From Planococcus shixiaomingii (GTDB lineage: Bacteria > Bacillota > Bacilli > Bacillales_A > Planococcaceae), in the NCBI RefSeq assembly GCF_030413615.1, contig NZ_CP129236.1:3890001-3954000 (forward strand): DNA of 64,000 nucleotides, in the 5' to 3' direction. The translations under genes were made by a program, and so were the position numbers. Shown piece after piece: positions 45,487-54,806 of this stretch. The first letter of the stretch is position 1. Each line of letters starts with the position of its first letter. Below the pieces are notes generated by a model that saw only the letters and a list, made by a program, of their open reading frames with translations, made no database searches and was not told the DNA's origin.

Positions 45487-47034
45487 ATGATACTAGATGC
45501 AGATATAAAAGCACAATTAGGGCAATATCTACAATTGTTGGAAGGCGATGTACTGCTTAAAGTCAGCGCTGGATCGGACGATGTTTCCCGTGACATGTTG
45601 GCTCTAGTAGATGAACTATCTACCATGTCCTCCAACATTAAAGTTGAACATGCACAGTTAGAAAGAACACCGAGCTTTAGTGTAAATCGTATCGGAGAAG
45701 ACACAGGCATCACATTTGCCGGTATTCCTCTTGGACACGAATTCACTTCACTGGTACTTGCGCTGTTGCAAGTAAGCGGACGGGCTCCAAAAGTCGACCA
45801 GAAAATTATTGACCAAATCCAAAGCATTGAAGGCACTTACCATTTTGATTCCTACATCAGCTTAAGCTGCCAAAACTGCCCTGAAGTTGTACAAAGTCTG
45901 AACTTGATGAGTGTTCTCAACCCGAATATTTCGCACACGATGATTGACGGCGGTGCATTTAAAGTAGAAGTTGAAAGCAAAGACATCATGGCAGTGCCGA
46001 CTGTGTTCCTGAACGGGGAACCTTTCTCTAGCGGACGGATGTCAGTAGAAGAAGTGCTTGCCAAGCTAGGCAGTGCTCCTGATGCGTCTGAATTTGCGGA
46101 TAAAGAGCCATATGAGGTTCTTGTAGTCGGAGGCGGACCAGCAGGTGCAAGTGCGGCAATCTATGCAGCACGCAAAGGCATTCGAACTGGTATTGTTGCT
46201 GAACGCTTTGGCGGCCAAGTTCTCGATACGCTTAGCATTGAAAACTTTGTCAGTGTAAAGCACACTGAAGGGCCTCAATTTGCAGCAAGTCTTGAAGAAC
46301 ACGTGAAAGAGTACAACATCGATGTGATGAATCTGCAGCGCGCCAAGCGTTTAGAGAAGAAAGATTTCATCGAGATTGAACTCGAAAACGGCGCTGTTCT
46401 AAAAGGCAAAACCGTCATCCTCTCAACAGGTGCACGCTGGCGCAACGTTGGCGTACCTGGCGAAGCGGAATTCAAGAACAAAGGGGTAGCTTACTGCCCA
46501 CACTGTGATGGTCCATTGTTTGCCGGCAAAGATGTAGCCGTTATCGGCGGCGGGAACTCCGGCGTCGAGGCAGCCATCGATTTGGCGAATATCGTGAACC
46601 ATGTAACCGTTCTTGAATACAATGCAGAGCTAAAAGCGGATTCAGTATTGCAAGACCGCTTGCGCAGCTTGCCAAACGTAACGGTCCTGACAAAAGCCCA
46701 AACCAAAGAAATTACAGGAACTGACAAAGTGAATGGCATTTCTTATGTGGAGCTTGAAACAGGCAACGTTAAGCATGTTGAACTCTCGGGAGTATTCGTT
46801 CAGATCGGTCTTGTTCCGAACACAGACTGGTTAGGCGACACCGTTGAGCGCAACAAATTCGGCGAGATTGTTGTCGATCAGCGCGGAGCAACGAATGTAC
46901 CTGGCGTGTTTGCTGCAGGCGACTGCACAAACAGCCCATATAAACAAATCATCATTTCGATGGGATCCGGCGCCACTGCTTCATTGAGTGCGTTCGACCA
47001 TCTCATCAGAAGTGAAGTCCCTGTTTTGGTATAA
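45487..47034 (+). CDS. ahpF: Alkyl hydroperoxide reductase subunit F
   Basis: 515 residues. An N-terminal double thioredoxin-fold domain holds C128-QN-C131, and the TrxB-like flavoprotein part holds FAD motif VVGGGPAGASAAIYAARKG, C337-PH-C340, NADH motif VIGGGNSGVEAAIDLA and GVFAAGDCTNSPYKQIIISMGSGATA. Electrons flow from NADH via FAD to the C-terminal pair, then the N-terminal pair, then AhpC. RBS AAGGAG. Complete. Confidence 0.96.
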   Translation: MILDADIKAQLGQYLQLLEGDVLLKVSAGSDDVSRDMLALVDELSTMSSNIKVEHAQLERTPSFSVNRIGEDTGITFAGIPLGHEFTSLVLALLQVSGRAPKVDQKIIDQIQSIEGTYHFDSYISLSCQNCPEVVQSLNLMSVLNPNISHTMIDGGAFKVEVESKDIMAVPTVFLNGEPFSSGRMSVEEVLAKLGSAPDASEFADKEPYEVLVVGGGPAGASAAIYAARKGIRTGIVAERFGGQVLDTLSIENFVSVKHTEGPQFAASLEEHVKEYNIDVMNLQRAKRLEKKDFIEIELENGAVLKGKTVILSTGARWRNVGVPGEAEFKNKGVAYCPHCDGPLFAGKDVAVIGGGNSGVEAAIDLANIVNHVTVLEYNAELKADSVLQDRLRSLPNVTVLTKAQTKEITGTDKVNGISYVELETGNVKHVELSGVFVQIGLVPNTDWLGDTVERNKFGEIVVDQRGATNVPGVFAAGDCTNSPYKQIIISMGSGATASLSAFDHLIRSEVPVLV

Positions 47035-47044
47035 ATAAACTATA

Positions 47045-47088
47045 AAAGGACTGTAGAAGAGAGTTAACTCTCTTCTACAGTCCTTTTT
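47045..47088 (+). terminator. ahpCF terminator
   Basis: A 42-bp uninterrupted perfect palindrome centred on GTTAAC (47045-47086), then T-rich sequence. Confidence 0.93.
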
Positions 47089-47123
47089 GTTTTGTTGACT
47101 GGCATAAAAATCCCGCTCCCAGC

Positions 47124-47606
47124 TTACTGTTTCGCTTCATGTAACCGGCGATGGAGCTGATGGACCTGCTCTGCCAGTTCAGGGACAGGGCCATCTACTG
47201 CCGTATCCTTAATCACATCTTCAATGGCCAGATTGCGGACACGCGCTGGTGCAATGCCCATTTCGCTTAACCAACCGCTCAATTGCTCGGATGAACTTGC
47301 GTACACGATCCGTCCTAAGCCGACCCAGCCGTGAGCCGCCGCACACATCGGGCAATGTTCCCCGGAAGTATAAACCGTCGCTTTGCTTCTTTCTTCAGGT
47401 GCCATGTTAGTTGCCGCCCACCTGGCAATCGCAAACTCCGGGTGCTGCGTATGGTCACCACCGGCCACATGGTTATGGTCTTCAAAAAGCACTTCTCCAG
47501 CTGTTGAAACAAGGACGGACCCGAACGGCTCGTCCCCTTTCTCTAAAGCCGTTTCCGCCAATTCCACACAGCGCCGCAAATATTTTAAATCCGTCTCACT
47601 GATCAT
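47124..47606 (-). CDS. Nucleoside/cytidine deaminase-family protein
   Basis: 160 residues of the zinc-dependent CDA superfamily closest to the guanine-deaminase/tRNA-deaminase branch: DEPFGSVLV, the catalytic HxE as HPEFAIARWA (Pro in place of the usual Ala), and the zinc ligands in GEHCPMCAAAHGW. It probably deaminates a purine or pyrimidine base. The HPE and HCPMC variants differ from canonical HAE and PCxxC but keep the ligands. RBS GGAGGAG. Convergent with ahpCF. Confidence 0.85.
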   Translation of the reverse strand: MISETDLKYLRRCVELAETALEKGDEPFGSVLVSTAGEVLFEDHNHVAGGDHTQHPEFAIARWAATNMAPEERSKATVYTSGEHCPMCAAAHGWVGLGRIVYASSSEQLSGWLSEMGIAPARVRNLAIEDVIKDTAVDGPVPELAEQVHQLHRRLHEAKQ

Positions 47607-47869
47607 TATTGACTCCTCCTTCGTGTGCTTTCCATTCCATGCATCTGCCCTTGCTTGCCAAGAAGCGCGGAAAAGCCCTTATCGCTTTTCCGTCCTCAAA
47701 CCTGTTACGCCGCTCGTCTTCAGCGCACGTTCACCCTCTTTAACATGCACTTGACCCAAGGATATCATTTTATAGGAATTATCGCCGTTAGATCGAATAA
47801 TAAAAGGGTTCATCGAGGTCCATATCGAAAATTATCAACTAACTTGTTCCTATAGGGGGAGAATTCGCC

Positions 47870-48712
47870 ATGGCTAAACTGAATTATGGAAAATATGAAA
47901 TTCCTGAAAGACTAAAACAAATAATTGAATTGCAGCAGCATTTGAATGAAGTCGATCAATTAAAATATGGAGATTTACTAGGCTATTACTTTTCAGATGA
48001 AGGTATTTCTGCCCGCTATTTAAATACTCCATTGGACGTCATTCCCTTTGCTCGCCCGGGCGTGGATGGTATTCACTTTGGGTTTTTGACGGATTTCGGA
48101 CAAGTGAAAGAGCTGCAAGAAGCTTATATTGTGCGTGTTTCCCCAATGGATTTTGATAACCCAGTTCATGTTGTCGCCAGAAATATTGAAGATTTCATCA
48201 GCACTATCTGTTTTTATCCAGATTCGATGGAGATACTCGATATGACATCATTACGTAAAGAAGTTTTAGAGTTTTTATGCCATAATCCGATGATTCCAAA
48301 AGAAACGATGCTAACAAATCAGGAATATAACATCCACCGCATTGTTTGTGAAAAGTTTCAGCTAAAGCCTATCGGAAATTTTGAAAACTACTTTCACTTA
48401 CTTCATCAACAACGTGGCTTGGACGCAATACTTCCAACATTAGACCATATTGGAGTTGTAAAAAAAGAAGAGGCCACCAAAGCATCCTTAAACAATATCA
48501 TTCTATTAAATCTCAAAAATAAAGATGAAATCACACTTCCGGAAGTTAAATCTTTTTTTGAAACTGCGGTTTATGAGGCCAAATTAGTTTTTCTCCGCGA
48601 CGGTTATTCAAAAGGTTTAATATGGGATCAGGAAGATATCAAATTGTTTTTAAGTGAGCATCTTCTTTTAATGGACTTGCCAGACGAAGCAGAAAGCATT
48701 TTTTATCCGTAA
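47870..48712 (+). CDS. Hypothetical protein
   Basis: 280 residues, soluble, no signal peptide or membrane helix. I do not recognise it with confidence. The segment DVIPFARPGVDGIHFGFLTDFGQ ... VHVVARNIEDFISTIC recalls SUKH/SMI1-KNR4-like proteins, which often act as immunity proteins, but the match is weak. The C-terminal half is helical with alternating hydrophobic positions. A ribosome site (AGGGGGAG) and a strong terminator frame it as a single transcription unit, so it is a genuine gene. Base composition is more A/T than neighbours, which might indicate transfer. Confidence 0.7.
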   Translation: MAKLNYGKYEIPERLKQIIELQQHLNEVDQLKYGDLLGYYFSDEGISARYLNTPLDVIPFARPGVDGIHFGFLTDFGQVKELQEAYIVRVSPMDFDNPVHVVARNIEDFISTICFYPDSMEILDMTSLRKEVLEFLCHNPMIPKETMLTNQEYNIHRIVCEKFQLKPIGNFENYFHLLHQQRGLDAILPTLDHIGVVKKEEATKASLNNIILLNLKNKDEITLPEVKSFFETAVYEAKLVFLRDGYSKGLIWDQEDIKLFLSEHLLLMDLPDEAESIFYP

Positions 48713-48724
48713 CGCTGAACGAAA

Positions 48725-48761
48725 AAAGCGATACCTGTAATTTACCAGGTATCGCTTTTAG
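48725..48761 (+). terminator. Terminator of the hypothetical gene
   Basis: 14-bp perfect stem (AAAAGCGATACCTG with its complement) and a 7-nt loop, 12 nt after the stop codon. Confidence 0.9.
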
Positions 48762-48772
48762 ATGAAAATCAT

Positions 48773-48931
48773 TCATACTCGATTAGACTTGCCACCGAGG
48801 GCAAATGCCTTTTCTGTCTCTTCCACCTTAAGCAGATGCAGCACTAACCTGCGCTGCGGGTAATTCGCTAAGACCCGATTGATGGTTAACAAGTTGATTT
48901 TTTCGCCACGACCCGTAATCACTTCAATCAA
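48773..48931 (-). pseudogene. Possible C-terminal remnant of an unidentified gene
   Basis: Fifty-two codons open on the minus strand, from the very end of the esterase gene (frame shifted by one) to a TGA at 48773. The conceptual peptide starts IEVITGRGEKINLLTINRV and continues ANYPQRRLVLHLLKVEETEK. It has protein-like composition but no start or RBS, so it may be the tail of a gene whose 5' part was replaced. I cannot name it, and a chance open frame is possible. Confidence 0.3.
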
Positions 48932-51900
48932 AAGTTACCTAATTCTACATTCGTATCTAACACACTTGCCATTACTTTAACACTATAAGGTTGCTCTAAA
49001 TCCAAATCAGCAGAAACGACCTCTACACTAATGTCCAGATTACCTGCACCTGTCATAGAATAGAATTCCGTTTGAGCTGCAACTCGTTTTCCATTCTGTT
49101 CAATATAGACCGTAACTGGAATGACTAAGTCTGGATTTTGATTCATTGTATATTTACTTGCTGGAATGGTATTCAAGTAAGAAGCAATTTCGTCGTCGAA
49201 TTGGACAGTACCTGTAATAGAGACACGGCCTTCCCTAGTCGCTACTTCAACAGACCCTGAAACTGCTTGCGCGATAGCACCTTTTGTATCAAACATATGA
49301 CGACTTGTATAAGCCATTGCTTGTTTGAAGAATGGAATGTAAAATGCTGAGTCATGTTCGCCATTTTCAATAAAGTAATAATGGTCTACACCCTTAGATC
49401 GTAAAATTTGATCTAGTTGAATCGCTTCTCTGCCAAACCCATACACATCTCTATTCCCACTATTGAAATAATGGGAGAAATACTTGAGATACTCTGCTGA
49501 AACGTTATTCGCAATCGTTACCGGGTTACCCGCCCCTCCGTAAGCAAATGCCCCGAAGAAACTAGCCACTCCTGTAAAGTAGTCCGGATTTTGTAAGCCG
49601 ACACTATATGCTCCGACTCCTCCCATTGATGCTCCAGCTGTAGCACGGTATCTCGCATCATCGATCGTACGATACTTCGTATCAATCAATGGAATCAGCT
49701 CATCCGTGACCATATCTTCCCAGTCTCCTCGCCAAAAACTTGTCGCTGAACTGTCAGGTATCACGAGGATCATGTCATCCAATTCTCCAGAAGCGATTCC
49801 TTCATCCATCTGTGTGTGAACGCCATCAATTTCATACGATTTACTTGTACTATTAAATTGGTGCAGCAAATACACAACTGGATATCGTACTTCTCCTTCA
49901 AAATAGCCCGGTGGAAGATATACACGATAATTAACTTCTTTCATGCCAGGCATCCTACTTGCCGATGCCGCTTTTTTTGAAGAGAATGTATCTGTAAAAA
50001 ATCTTTCATGATCTCCATACATCACGGCTTTTCCATCTTCAATGACGAAATAATACTGAACCTGGGTTTCTATGACTTTCCCGTCCACCGTCATTTTGCG
50101 ATCAGCTTGGTACATATACTTATCGTCAGAGACGAAAACGGAGACGACACTATCCTCTACAGAAACAGAGGAAGCCCCTTTAATGGACTCTGACATTTCG
50201 TTAACCAGTCTTGCTTTATCATATCCATTTTGGAAATATTCAGGATCCACTGTTGAAGCAAATCCCTTTATGTCTAATGCTTCTAAATATGCCTTCTGTT
50301 CGGCAACCGTTTCTGCGACAAGATCTTGAACTTCTGTCGGTGCCACGACATACGGAAGCCCTTTCACCTTATTGTAAGCTGCAGGCGAATAAATACCGAC
50401 TGGCCCCGCGTACCAGCCACCGCCTCCGCTTGAATTAGCCATCCGAACAGCAATTGTATTCGTTCCTCCATAATTCAGGAGGGAAGAATCAAGGTCATAA
50501 AGACGGTCTACATCCCAAGGATTTGAACCATCGTATGTGCCATCCTCTCTAATACCAGTAGCCCCTACTTTTTTTCCGTTGATATATACAACATCTGCTT
50601 CATCAAACTTCCCAAGCGCTAGAAGAAGTCCTTCCGTTGCAAATTTTTCAGGTAAATCAAAGTTGCGGACATACCATGCATAACCTGTCCAGTTCGCATT
50701 GCCTTCAAGTGATGGAGCGAAACTTTCATTCCACCAACCAAGTGCTGGCTGAACCGTTTGCCAAGAAGTCCACACCTCCTCAGTCACATTATCAATGTTA
50801 TCAAGCGCATGTGGATTTATACTGTTGTAAGGTTTATAGGCATTAAACTTCCAATCTCCCATTAAATCCACGAGCTGATTCTCTGGTTCTGGTCCTGTAT
50901 CTTTTATTCTTACAATAGGACGCGTCCCTAAACTAATCTCTTTTCCAAGAATCGTAACTGTTAGTTCTACATTTGTATTTATATCATTGACTCGATTCGG
51001 AAGCGGTAACTCCCCTTGAAAATTCCCCTTATTGGTAACGGTTTGTTTTACTTTTTCACTGTGTAAAATCTCATTTGAATCCGGATCCGTCATCGTTACG
51101 TTGAGCCAAATCGTCTCTTTTTCTTTGGAAAACTGCTGTAACGAATCTTTAACCGCAATATCATACGACAGTGTGACTGACGCTGCCTTAGATGGCAAGG
51201 CCTGAGGGCTTAATGAAAATGAACTGCCTGTAAGCAATTTTGCAGTAAAAAAGTCACTTAATCTATCCATAGTACGATTCATGGATTCAGTTAAAAAAGC
51301 ATCATCAAAACTACCGTGTCTGGCAGTAAACTCATGGACACTATAGGGAAACATTGCATTTTTCCCAATAAATAGTCTCCCAAGATCTCCAGTCGATCCA
51401 CTCATAGATGTCCACGAATCCTCTGTCGGTGCATCTAAATACGTGTAAAATTTAGCAAGATCACCAGCTGTAAATCCATTCAAAACACTATGAACACTGC
51501 CATAACCCTTATACCAAATGTTGTCTTCTCCAACAAAATTTCCTCTTACACTAGCAATAGCTCCGAATAAATCAGGAGTCTTCGTTATTTTTGGAACCCC
51601 GTCTGCCCCTAAAGTATGTAATCCAAGGATATACGCCATATAGCCCCCAGTTCCAATACCGAAAACGGCTCTCGCATCAGATGCAGGAATGGTCTTATAC
51701 CTAGCATCTACGTCAGCTACAAGTTTCTTCATTTCAGAAACAAGTTCCGCTTCTTCATCAAAGGCAGTAAGTATTAAAATCGCTTCCAACGAGTCGTTCG
51801 TCTTCATCAATCTTTCCGCCATCTTAACAGCATTTTGGTTGATTTCCGTTGTTCCATCTTCAGGCATCACATAAATAACCGGGTATGCCCTTTTTTTATT

Positions 51901-52086
51901 AGCATTATAGCCAGCCGGCAGAACAGCTTGATAGGAGCTGTGCTTTAGTTCGATTTGCTGTTTGTTTTTTCCGTTCGTGTTCCCATTTCCATTTTGGCTA
52001 CCTTTACCTTGAGCAAACACTGAATTCGTTCCCACCATTCCAAATAGCATTACTACAATCATAATAAGCGCCACTGATCTTTTCAT
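48928..52086 (-). CDS. Large secreted protein with two esterase-like domains
   Basis: 1052 residues. The signal peptide (MKRSVALIMIVVMLFGMVG, cleaved after VFA) is followed by a Gly/Asn-rich linker. Residues ~48-290 are an esterase-D-like alpha/beta domain whose nucleophile elbow reads GIGTGGY, lacking Ser. Residues ~410-575 are a galactose-binding-like beta-sandwich (WTGYAWYVRNFDLP, DEADVVYINGKKVGATG). Residues ~715-930 are a second esterase with an intact GASMGG serine, DSSATSFWRGDW, and a late ENGEHDSAFY His. Probably a feruloyl/acetyl esterase acting on plant or other polysaccharide. A perfect cre site overlies its promoter. Confidence 0.82.
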   Translation of the reverse strand: MKRSVALIMIVVMLFGMVGTNSVFAQGKGSQNGNGNTNGKNKQQIELKHSSYQAVLPAGYNANKKRAYPVIYVMPEDGTTEINQNAVKMAERLMKTNDSLEAILILTAFDEEAELVSEMKKLVADVDARYKTIPASDARAVFGIGTGGYMAYILGLHTLGADGVPKITKTPDLFGAIASVRGNFVGEDNIWYKGYGSVHSVLNGFTAGDLAKFYTYLDAPTEDSWTSMSGSTGDLGRLFIGKNAMFPYSVHEFTARHGSFDDAFLTESMNRTMDRLSDFFTAKLLTGSSFSLSPQALPSKAASVTLSYDIAVKDSLQQFSKEKETIWLNVTMTDPDSNEILHSEKVKQTVTNKGNFQGELPLPNRVNDINTNVELTVTILGKEISLGTRPIVRIKDTGPEPENQLVDLMGDWKFNAYKPYNSINPHALDNIDNVTEEVWTSWQTVQPALGWWNESFAPSLEGNANWTGYAWYVRNFDLPEKFATEGLLLALGKFDEADVVYINGKKVGATGIREDGTYDGSNPWDVDRLYDLDSSLLNYGGTNTIAVRMANSSGGGGWYAGPVGIYSPAAYNKVKGLPYVVAPTEVQDLVAETVAEQKAYLEALDIKGFASTVDPEYFQNGYDKARLVNEMSESIKGASSVSVEDSVVSVFVSDDKYMYQADRKMTVDGKVIETQVQYYFVIEDGKAVMYGDHERFFTDTFSSKKAASASRMPGMKEVNYRVYLPPGYFEGEVRYPVVYLLHQFNSTSKSYEIDGVHTQMDEGIASGELDDMILVIPDSSATSFWRGDWEDMVTDELIPLIDTKYRTIDDARYRATAGASMGGVGAYSVGLQNPDYFTGVASFFGAFAYGGAGNPVTIANNVSAEYLKYFSHYFNSGNRDVYGFGREAIQLDQILRSKGVDHYYFIENGEHDSAFYIPFFKQAMAYTSRHMFDTKGAIAQAVSGSVEVATREGRVSITGTVQFDDEIASYLNTIPASKYTMNQNPDLVIPVTVYIEQNGKRVAAQTEFYSMTGAGNLDISVEVVSADLDLEQPYSVKVMASVLDTNVELGNF

Positions 52087-52208
52087 AAAAAACCTCCATT
52101 ATCCAATTTTTTGATAGGTGTTGCAGCTTAAGCTATCACAACCTTTCGGGAAATTATGAATAAGTGTTTTTATAAACAAGAGTTAGAGTGATGTCGTGTT
52201 TTCTCTAG

Positions 52209-52246
52209 AGTATAAATATGGAAACCCAATGATGTAAGCGCTTTCT
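52209..52246 (-). promoter_or_regulatory. Esterase promoter overlapped by a cre site
   Basis: Minus strand: -35 TTACAT (plus 52232-52237), 17 bp, -10 TATACT (plus 52209-52214). Plus 52233-52246 (TGTAAGCGCTTTCT) fits the cre consensus TGWAARCGNTWNCW at all 14 positions and covers the -35, so CcpA should repress the gene when preferred sugars are present. Confidence 0.8.
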
Positions 52247-52438
52247 AACAATCTTATTGCTAGCTTACCATCAGCAAAAATAATGAGTTAGGAAAATATT
52301 TGGGTGTATTTGTACTTTTTTTGATTTCTTATTACTATTACTTATAGAGGACTTGTATTATTTTTTGAATTTGTTTTATTTTTAGGTGTCTGCTTTTAAC
52401 TTACGTATAGGGAGCAGGACAAAGTCAGCACTAGAAAT

Positions 52439-52469
52439 AGGGACACAGGGACAGTTTTACTGTGTCCCT
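52439..52469. repeat. REP-like hairpin
   Basis: AGGGACACAG (52439-52448) and CTGTGTCCCT (52460-52469) pair perfectly around a loop containing GGACAGTTTTA. Palindromes of this form recur in Bacillales genomes, often near REP-associated transposases; only one copy is seen here and no transposase. Confidence 0.5.
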
Positions 52470-52910
52470 ACGCCCCTAAATTGAGCCTTAATATAGAAGG
52501 GCCTCATTTATTGTGAGCTAGTTTTTCGAAACAGAGGAATGACCTCTTCGACTTTTTTTCAAAGCGCTTGTTCTTTGATTGCAAAAAATCTCTAGTAATA
52601 TTTAAAAAACCTTATTTACATGAGATGATTACAGCGGACAGCTTGCACCTCCATTAACTGGCTATAATTCAAATACGGTTTTATCCTAAAAAAGGGGAAA
52701 TTCGCATTACATTTCCTTCTAGATTCTTACCAATCATATTCGATTACCTGATAATGCTGATAAGACACTCCTCATCACCATCTTTTGACTACGAAATTGG
52801 TATTTATGAACCTGGCAGCATCTATCATAATCATCTATCAAGCATTTGCAATTAAGCGCTTAACTCAGGCGGAAAGGCAATTGTCCGGAAAACAGGATGG
52901 ATAAAAAAAA

Positions 52911-52940
52911 AAACCATCAGTAAGCTGATGGTTTTTTTTT
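52911..52940. terminator. Bidirectional terminator downstream of the mmuM operon
   Basis: 10-bp stem AAACCATCAG/CTGATGGTTT with a 4-nt loop, eleven A before and ten T after. It may end the minus-strand mmuM transcript 150 nt past the stop codon. Confidence 0.85.
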
Positions 52941-53090
52941 ACTCTAGTTAATTGAAAACTTCCGTAATTTATTTTAAAAAACCTCATTTACTTATGGTAA
53001 GGTTCACCGGATCATATCTTAAACCCAGCTAACTCTGCTAAAGATGCCTCGGGATCCTCACAAGGCTCTCTGTTCTCTTTTCAGCCGCTT

Positions 53091-54023
53091 TTAACGAGCC
53101 CATCCTGTAATAGCTGCAATATCCTCAGGAGTTGTCCTGCAGCAACCTCCGATGATTTGGGCGCCAGCTTCATGCCAGCGTTGCGTGTTAGAGGAAAAAG
53201 GGTTTTCCTGAAGCTCTTCGTTCCATGTCTTACTTGTCGCATCGTACTCTTCACCTGAATTTGGATAAACGATGATCGGTTTAGAGGAGCGGCTTTTCAC
53301 TTCGTTGATCAATGACTCTATAAACTGCGGCGCTGAACAATTGATTCCGATTGCAGCTGCTTGCTCTTCTCCATCCAGCCATTCAGCGCAGCTGGAAATC
53401 TTTTCTCCATCACTTATGTGGTAGCCATCCTTTGCACTAAAGCTGAACCAGGCATAGACCTCTGGGAAGTCCTTTAGAACCTTCATGATCGCTTTTGCTT
53501 CTGCAAGACAAGGAAGGGTTTCACACGCTAAAACATCTGCTCCTGCCTCCACCAATACCCTTATCCGGTCTTTATGAAAGGCGACCAGTTCATCTTCTCC
53601 AATAGAATAATCACCGCGATATTCAGAGCCATCTGAAAGAAAAGCGCCATATGGACCCACAGATGCTGCAACTAACGGTTTCGGTCTGGTGGACTTATCC
53701 TTTAACTGGTTCCAAAATTCATCACGGGCCTCTGCTGCAAGTTGAACAGATTTTTGGATCAACCCAATTGCTTCTTCTTCCGACAGCCCTCTTTCTTGAT
53801 ATCCTTGAATCGTCGCCTGGTAGCTTGCAGTAATCGCGCAATCTGCACCGGCCTGAAAATAATCCAGATGAACTTTCTTTATCAATTCCGGATTCTCCAT
53901 TACGATTTTTGCCGACCATAAACGATCATTTAAATTGCATCCATACCTCTCAAGCTCTGTCGCCATAGCGCCGTCAAGAACCATGATCGGAAAGTTCGTT
54001 AAAATTTGATTTATCGGGTTCAC
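53091..54023 (-). CDS. mmuM: Homocysteine S-methyltransferase
   Basis: 310 residues of the Hcy_methyltransferase family: VLDGAMATELERYG, the zinc ligands in GINCSAP and GGCCRTTPEDI, SVGPYGAFLSDGSEYRG. MmuM transfers a methyl group from S-methylmethionine (or SAM) to homocysteine, producing methionine. It is the last gene of a four-gene minus-strand operon with an amino-acid ABC transporter and lies 42 nt after the ATPase gene. The SAM riboswitch upstream links it to methionine supply. Confidence 0.92.
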   Translation of the reverse strand: MNPINQILTNFPIMVLDGAMATELERYGCNLNDRLWSAKIVMENPELIKKVHLDYFQAGADCAITASYQATIQGYQERGLSEEEAIGLIQKSVQLAAEARDEFWNQLKDKSTRPKPLVAASVGPYGAFLSDGSEYRGDYSIGEDELVAFHKDRIRVLVEAGADVLACETLPCLAEAKAIMKVLKDFPEVYAWFSFSAKDGYHISDGEKISSCAEWLDGEEQAAAIGINCSAPQFIESLINEVKSRSSKPIIVYPNSGEEYDATSKTWNEELQENPFSSNTQRWHEAGAQIIGGCCRTTPEDIAAITGWAR

Positions 54024-54065
54024 TCCACAACATCCTTCCCTTATCCAAACTTGTCTAGCAATCTT

Positions 54066-54806
54066 TTAATTAGTTCTGATCGCTTTCCTTAAAAACTGCT
54101 TCGTTCTCTCAGCTTTAGGACGATTAAAGAGTTGCTCAGGAGTCCCCTCTTCAATAATCATGCCGTCTTCCATAAAAATGACGCGGTCAGAGATTTCACG
54201 TGCAAAATTAAGTTCATGTGTAACAACAAGCATCGTATTTCCTTCATTTGCTACTCTTTTAATCGTTGTCAAAACTTCATCAACCAGCTCAGGATCAAGA
54301 GAGGAAGTCGGTTCATCAAACAATAATACTTCCGGCTTGAGTGCAAGCGCCCGGGCAATTCCCACTCGCTGTTGCTGCCCGCCCGATAATTGTGATGGAT
54401 AGTGGTTTAACCGATTTGTTAAGCCCACTCGTTCAAGAATTTCCATGCTTATCTTTTTCGCTTCAACCTTATGTATTTTCTTTACACTGGTCAACCCGAT
54501 CATCACATTTTGCAGTACGGTGAAATTTTTAAATAGATTGTATTGCTGAAAGACCATTGCTGTTGAATTTCGTAAAGCAGTGATATCTGCCTTGCTTGCC
54601 GATTCAGCATCCACTATTTTATCGCTAATCTCAATGATCCCGCGCGTAGGCTGCTCCAAGAAATTAATGCAGCGCAAGAGAGTTGATTTGCCTGAACCGC
54701 TTGGCCCCAAGATCGAAACCACTTCGCCTTTATTGACGCTGAAATCAATTCCTTTCAGCACGTGCTGGCTATCGTAATACTTATGAATATTTTCCAATTT
54801 AATCAT
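54066..54806 (-). CDS. Polar amino acid ABC transporter, ATP-binding protein
   Basis: 246 residues with Walker [11 protein letters not shown]-loop VFQQYNLF, signature LSGGQQQR, Walker [14 protein letters not shown] and the switch His (VTHELNF). It powers the permease encoded just upstream, whose stop overlaps its ATG by 4 nt (ATGA). With mmuM downstream and the S-box upstream, the cargo is probably S-methylmethionine, methionine or a related sulfur amino acid. Confidence 0.93.
   Translation of the reverse strand: MIKLENIHKYYDSQHVLKGIDFSVNKGEVVSILGPSGSGKSTLLRCINFLEQPTRGIIEISDKIVDAESASKADITALRNSTAMVFQQYNLFKNFTVLQNVMIGLTSVKKIHKVEAKKISMEILERVGLTNRLNHYPSQLSGGQQQRVGIARALALKPEVLLFDEPTSSLDPELVDEVLTTIKRVANEGNTMLVVTHELNFAREISDRVIFMEDGMIIEEGTPEQLFNRPKAERTKQFLRKAIRTN

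Larger units (their letters stand above)
52247..53090. other. Gene-free stretch
   Basis: About 840 bp without a convincing gene on either strand. It contains a REP-like hairpin (52439-52469) and a strong terminator (52911-52940). The rest is AT-rich; 52600-52900 has short open pieces but no RBS and no recognisable protein motif, and may be decayed coding DNA. Confidence 0.5.

Noticed and set aside
52600..52910. Possible small gene before the strong terminator at 52911
   Set aside because: No frame longer than a few dozen codons with a start and RBS; the terminator can be explained by the mmuM operon.
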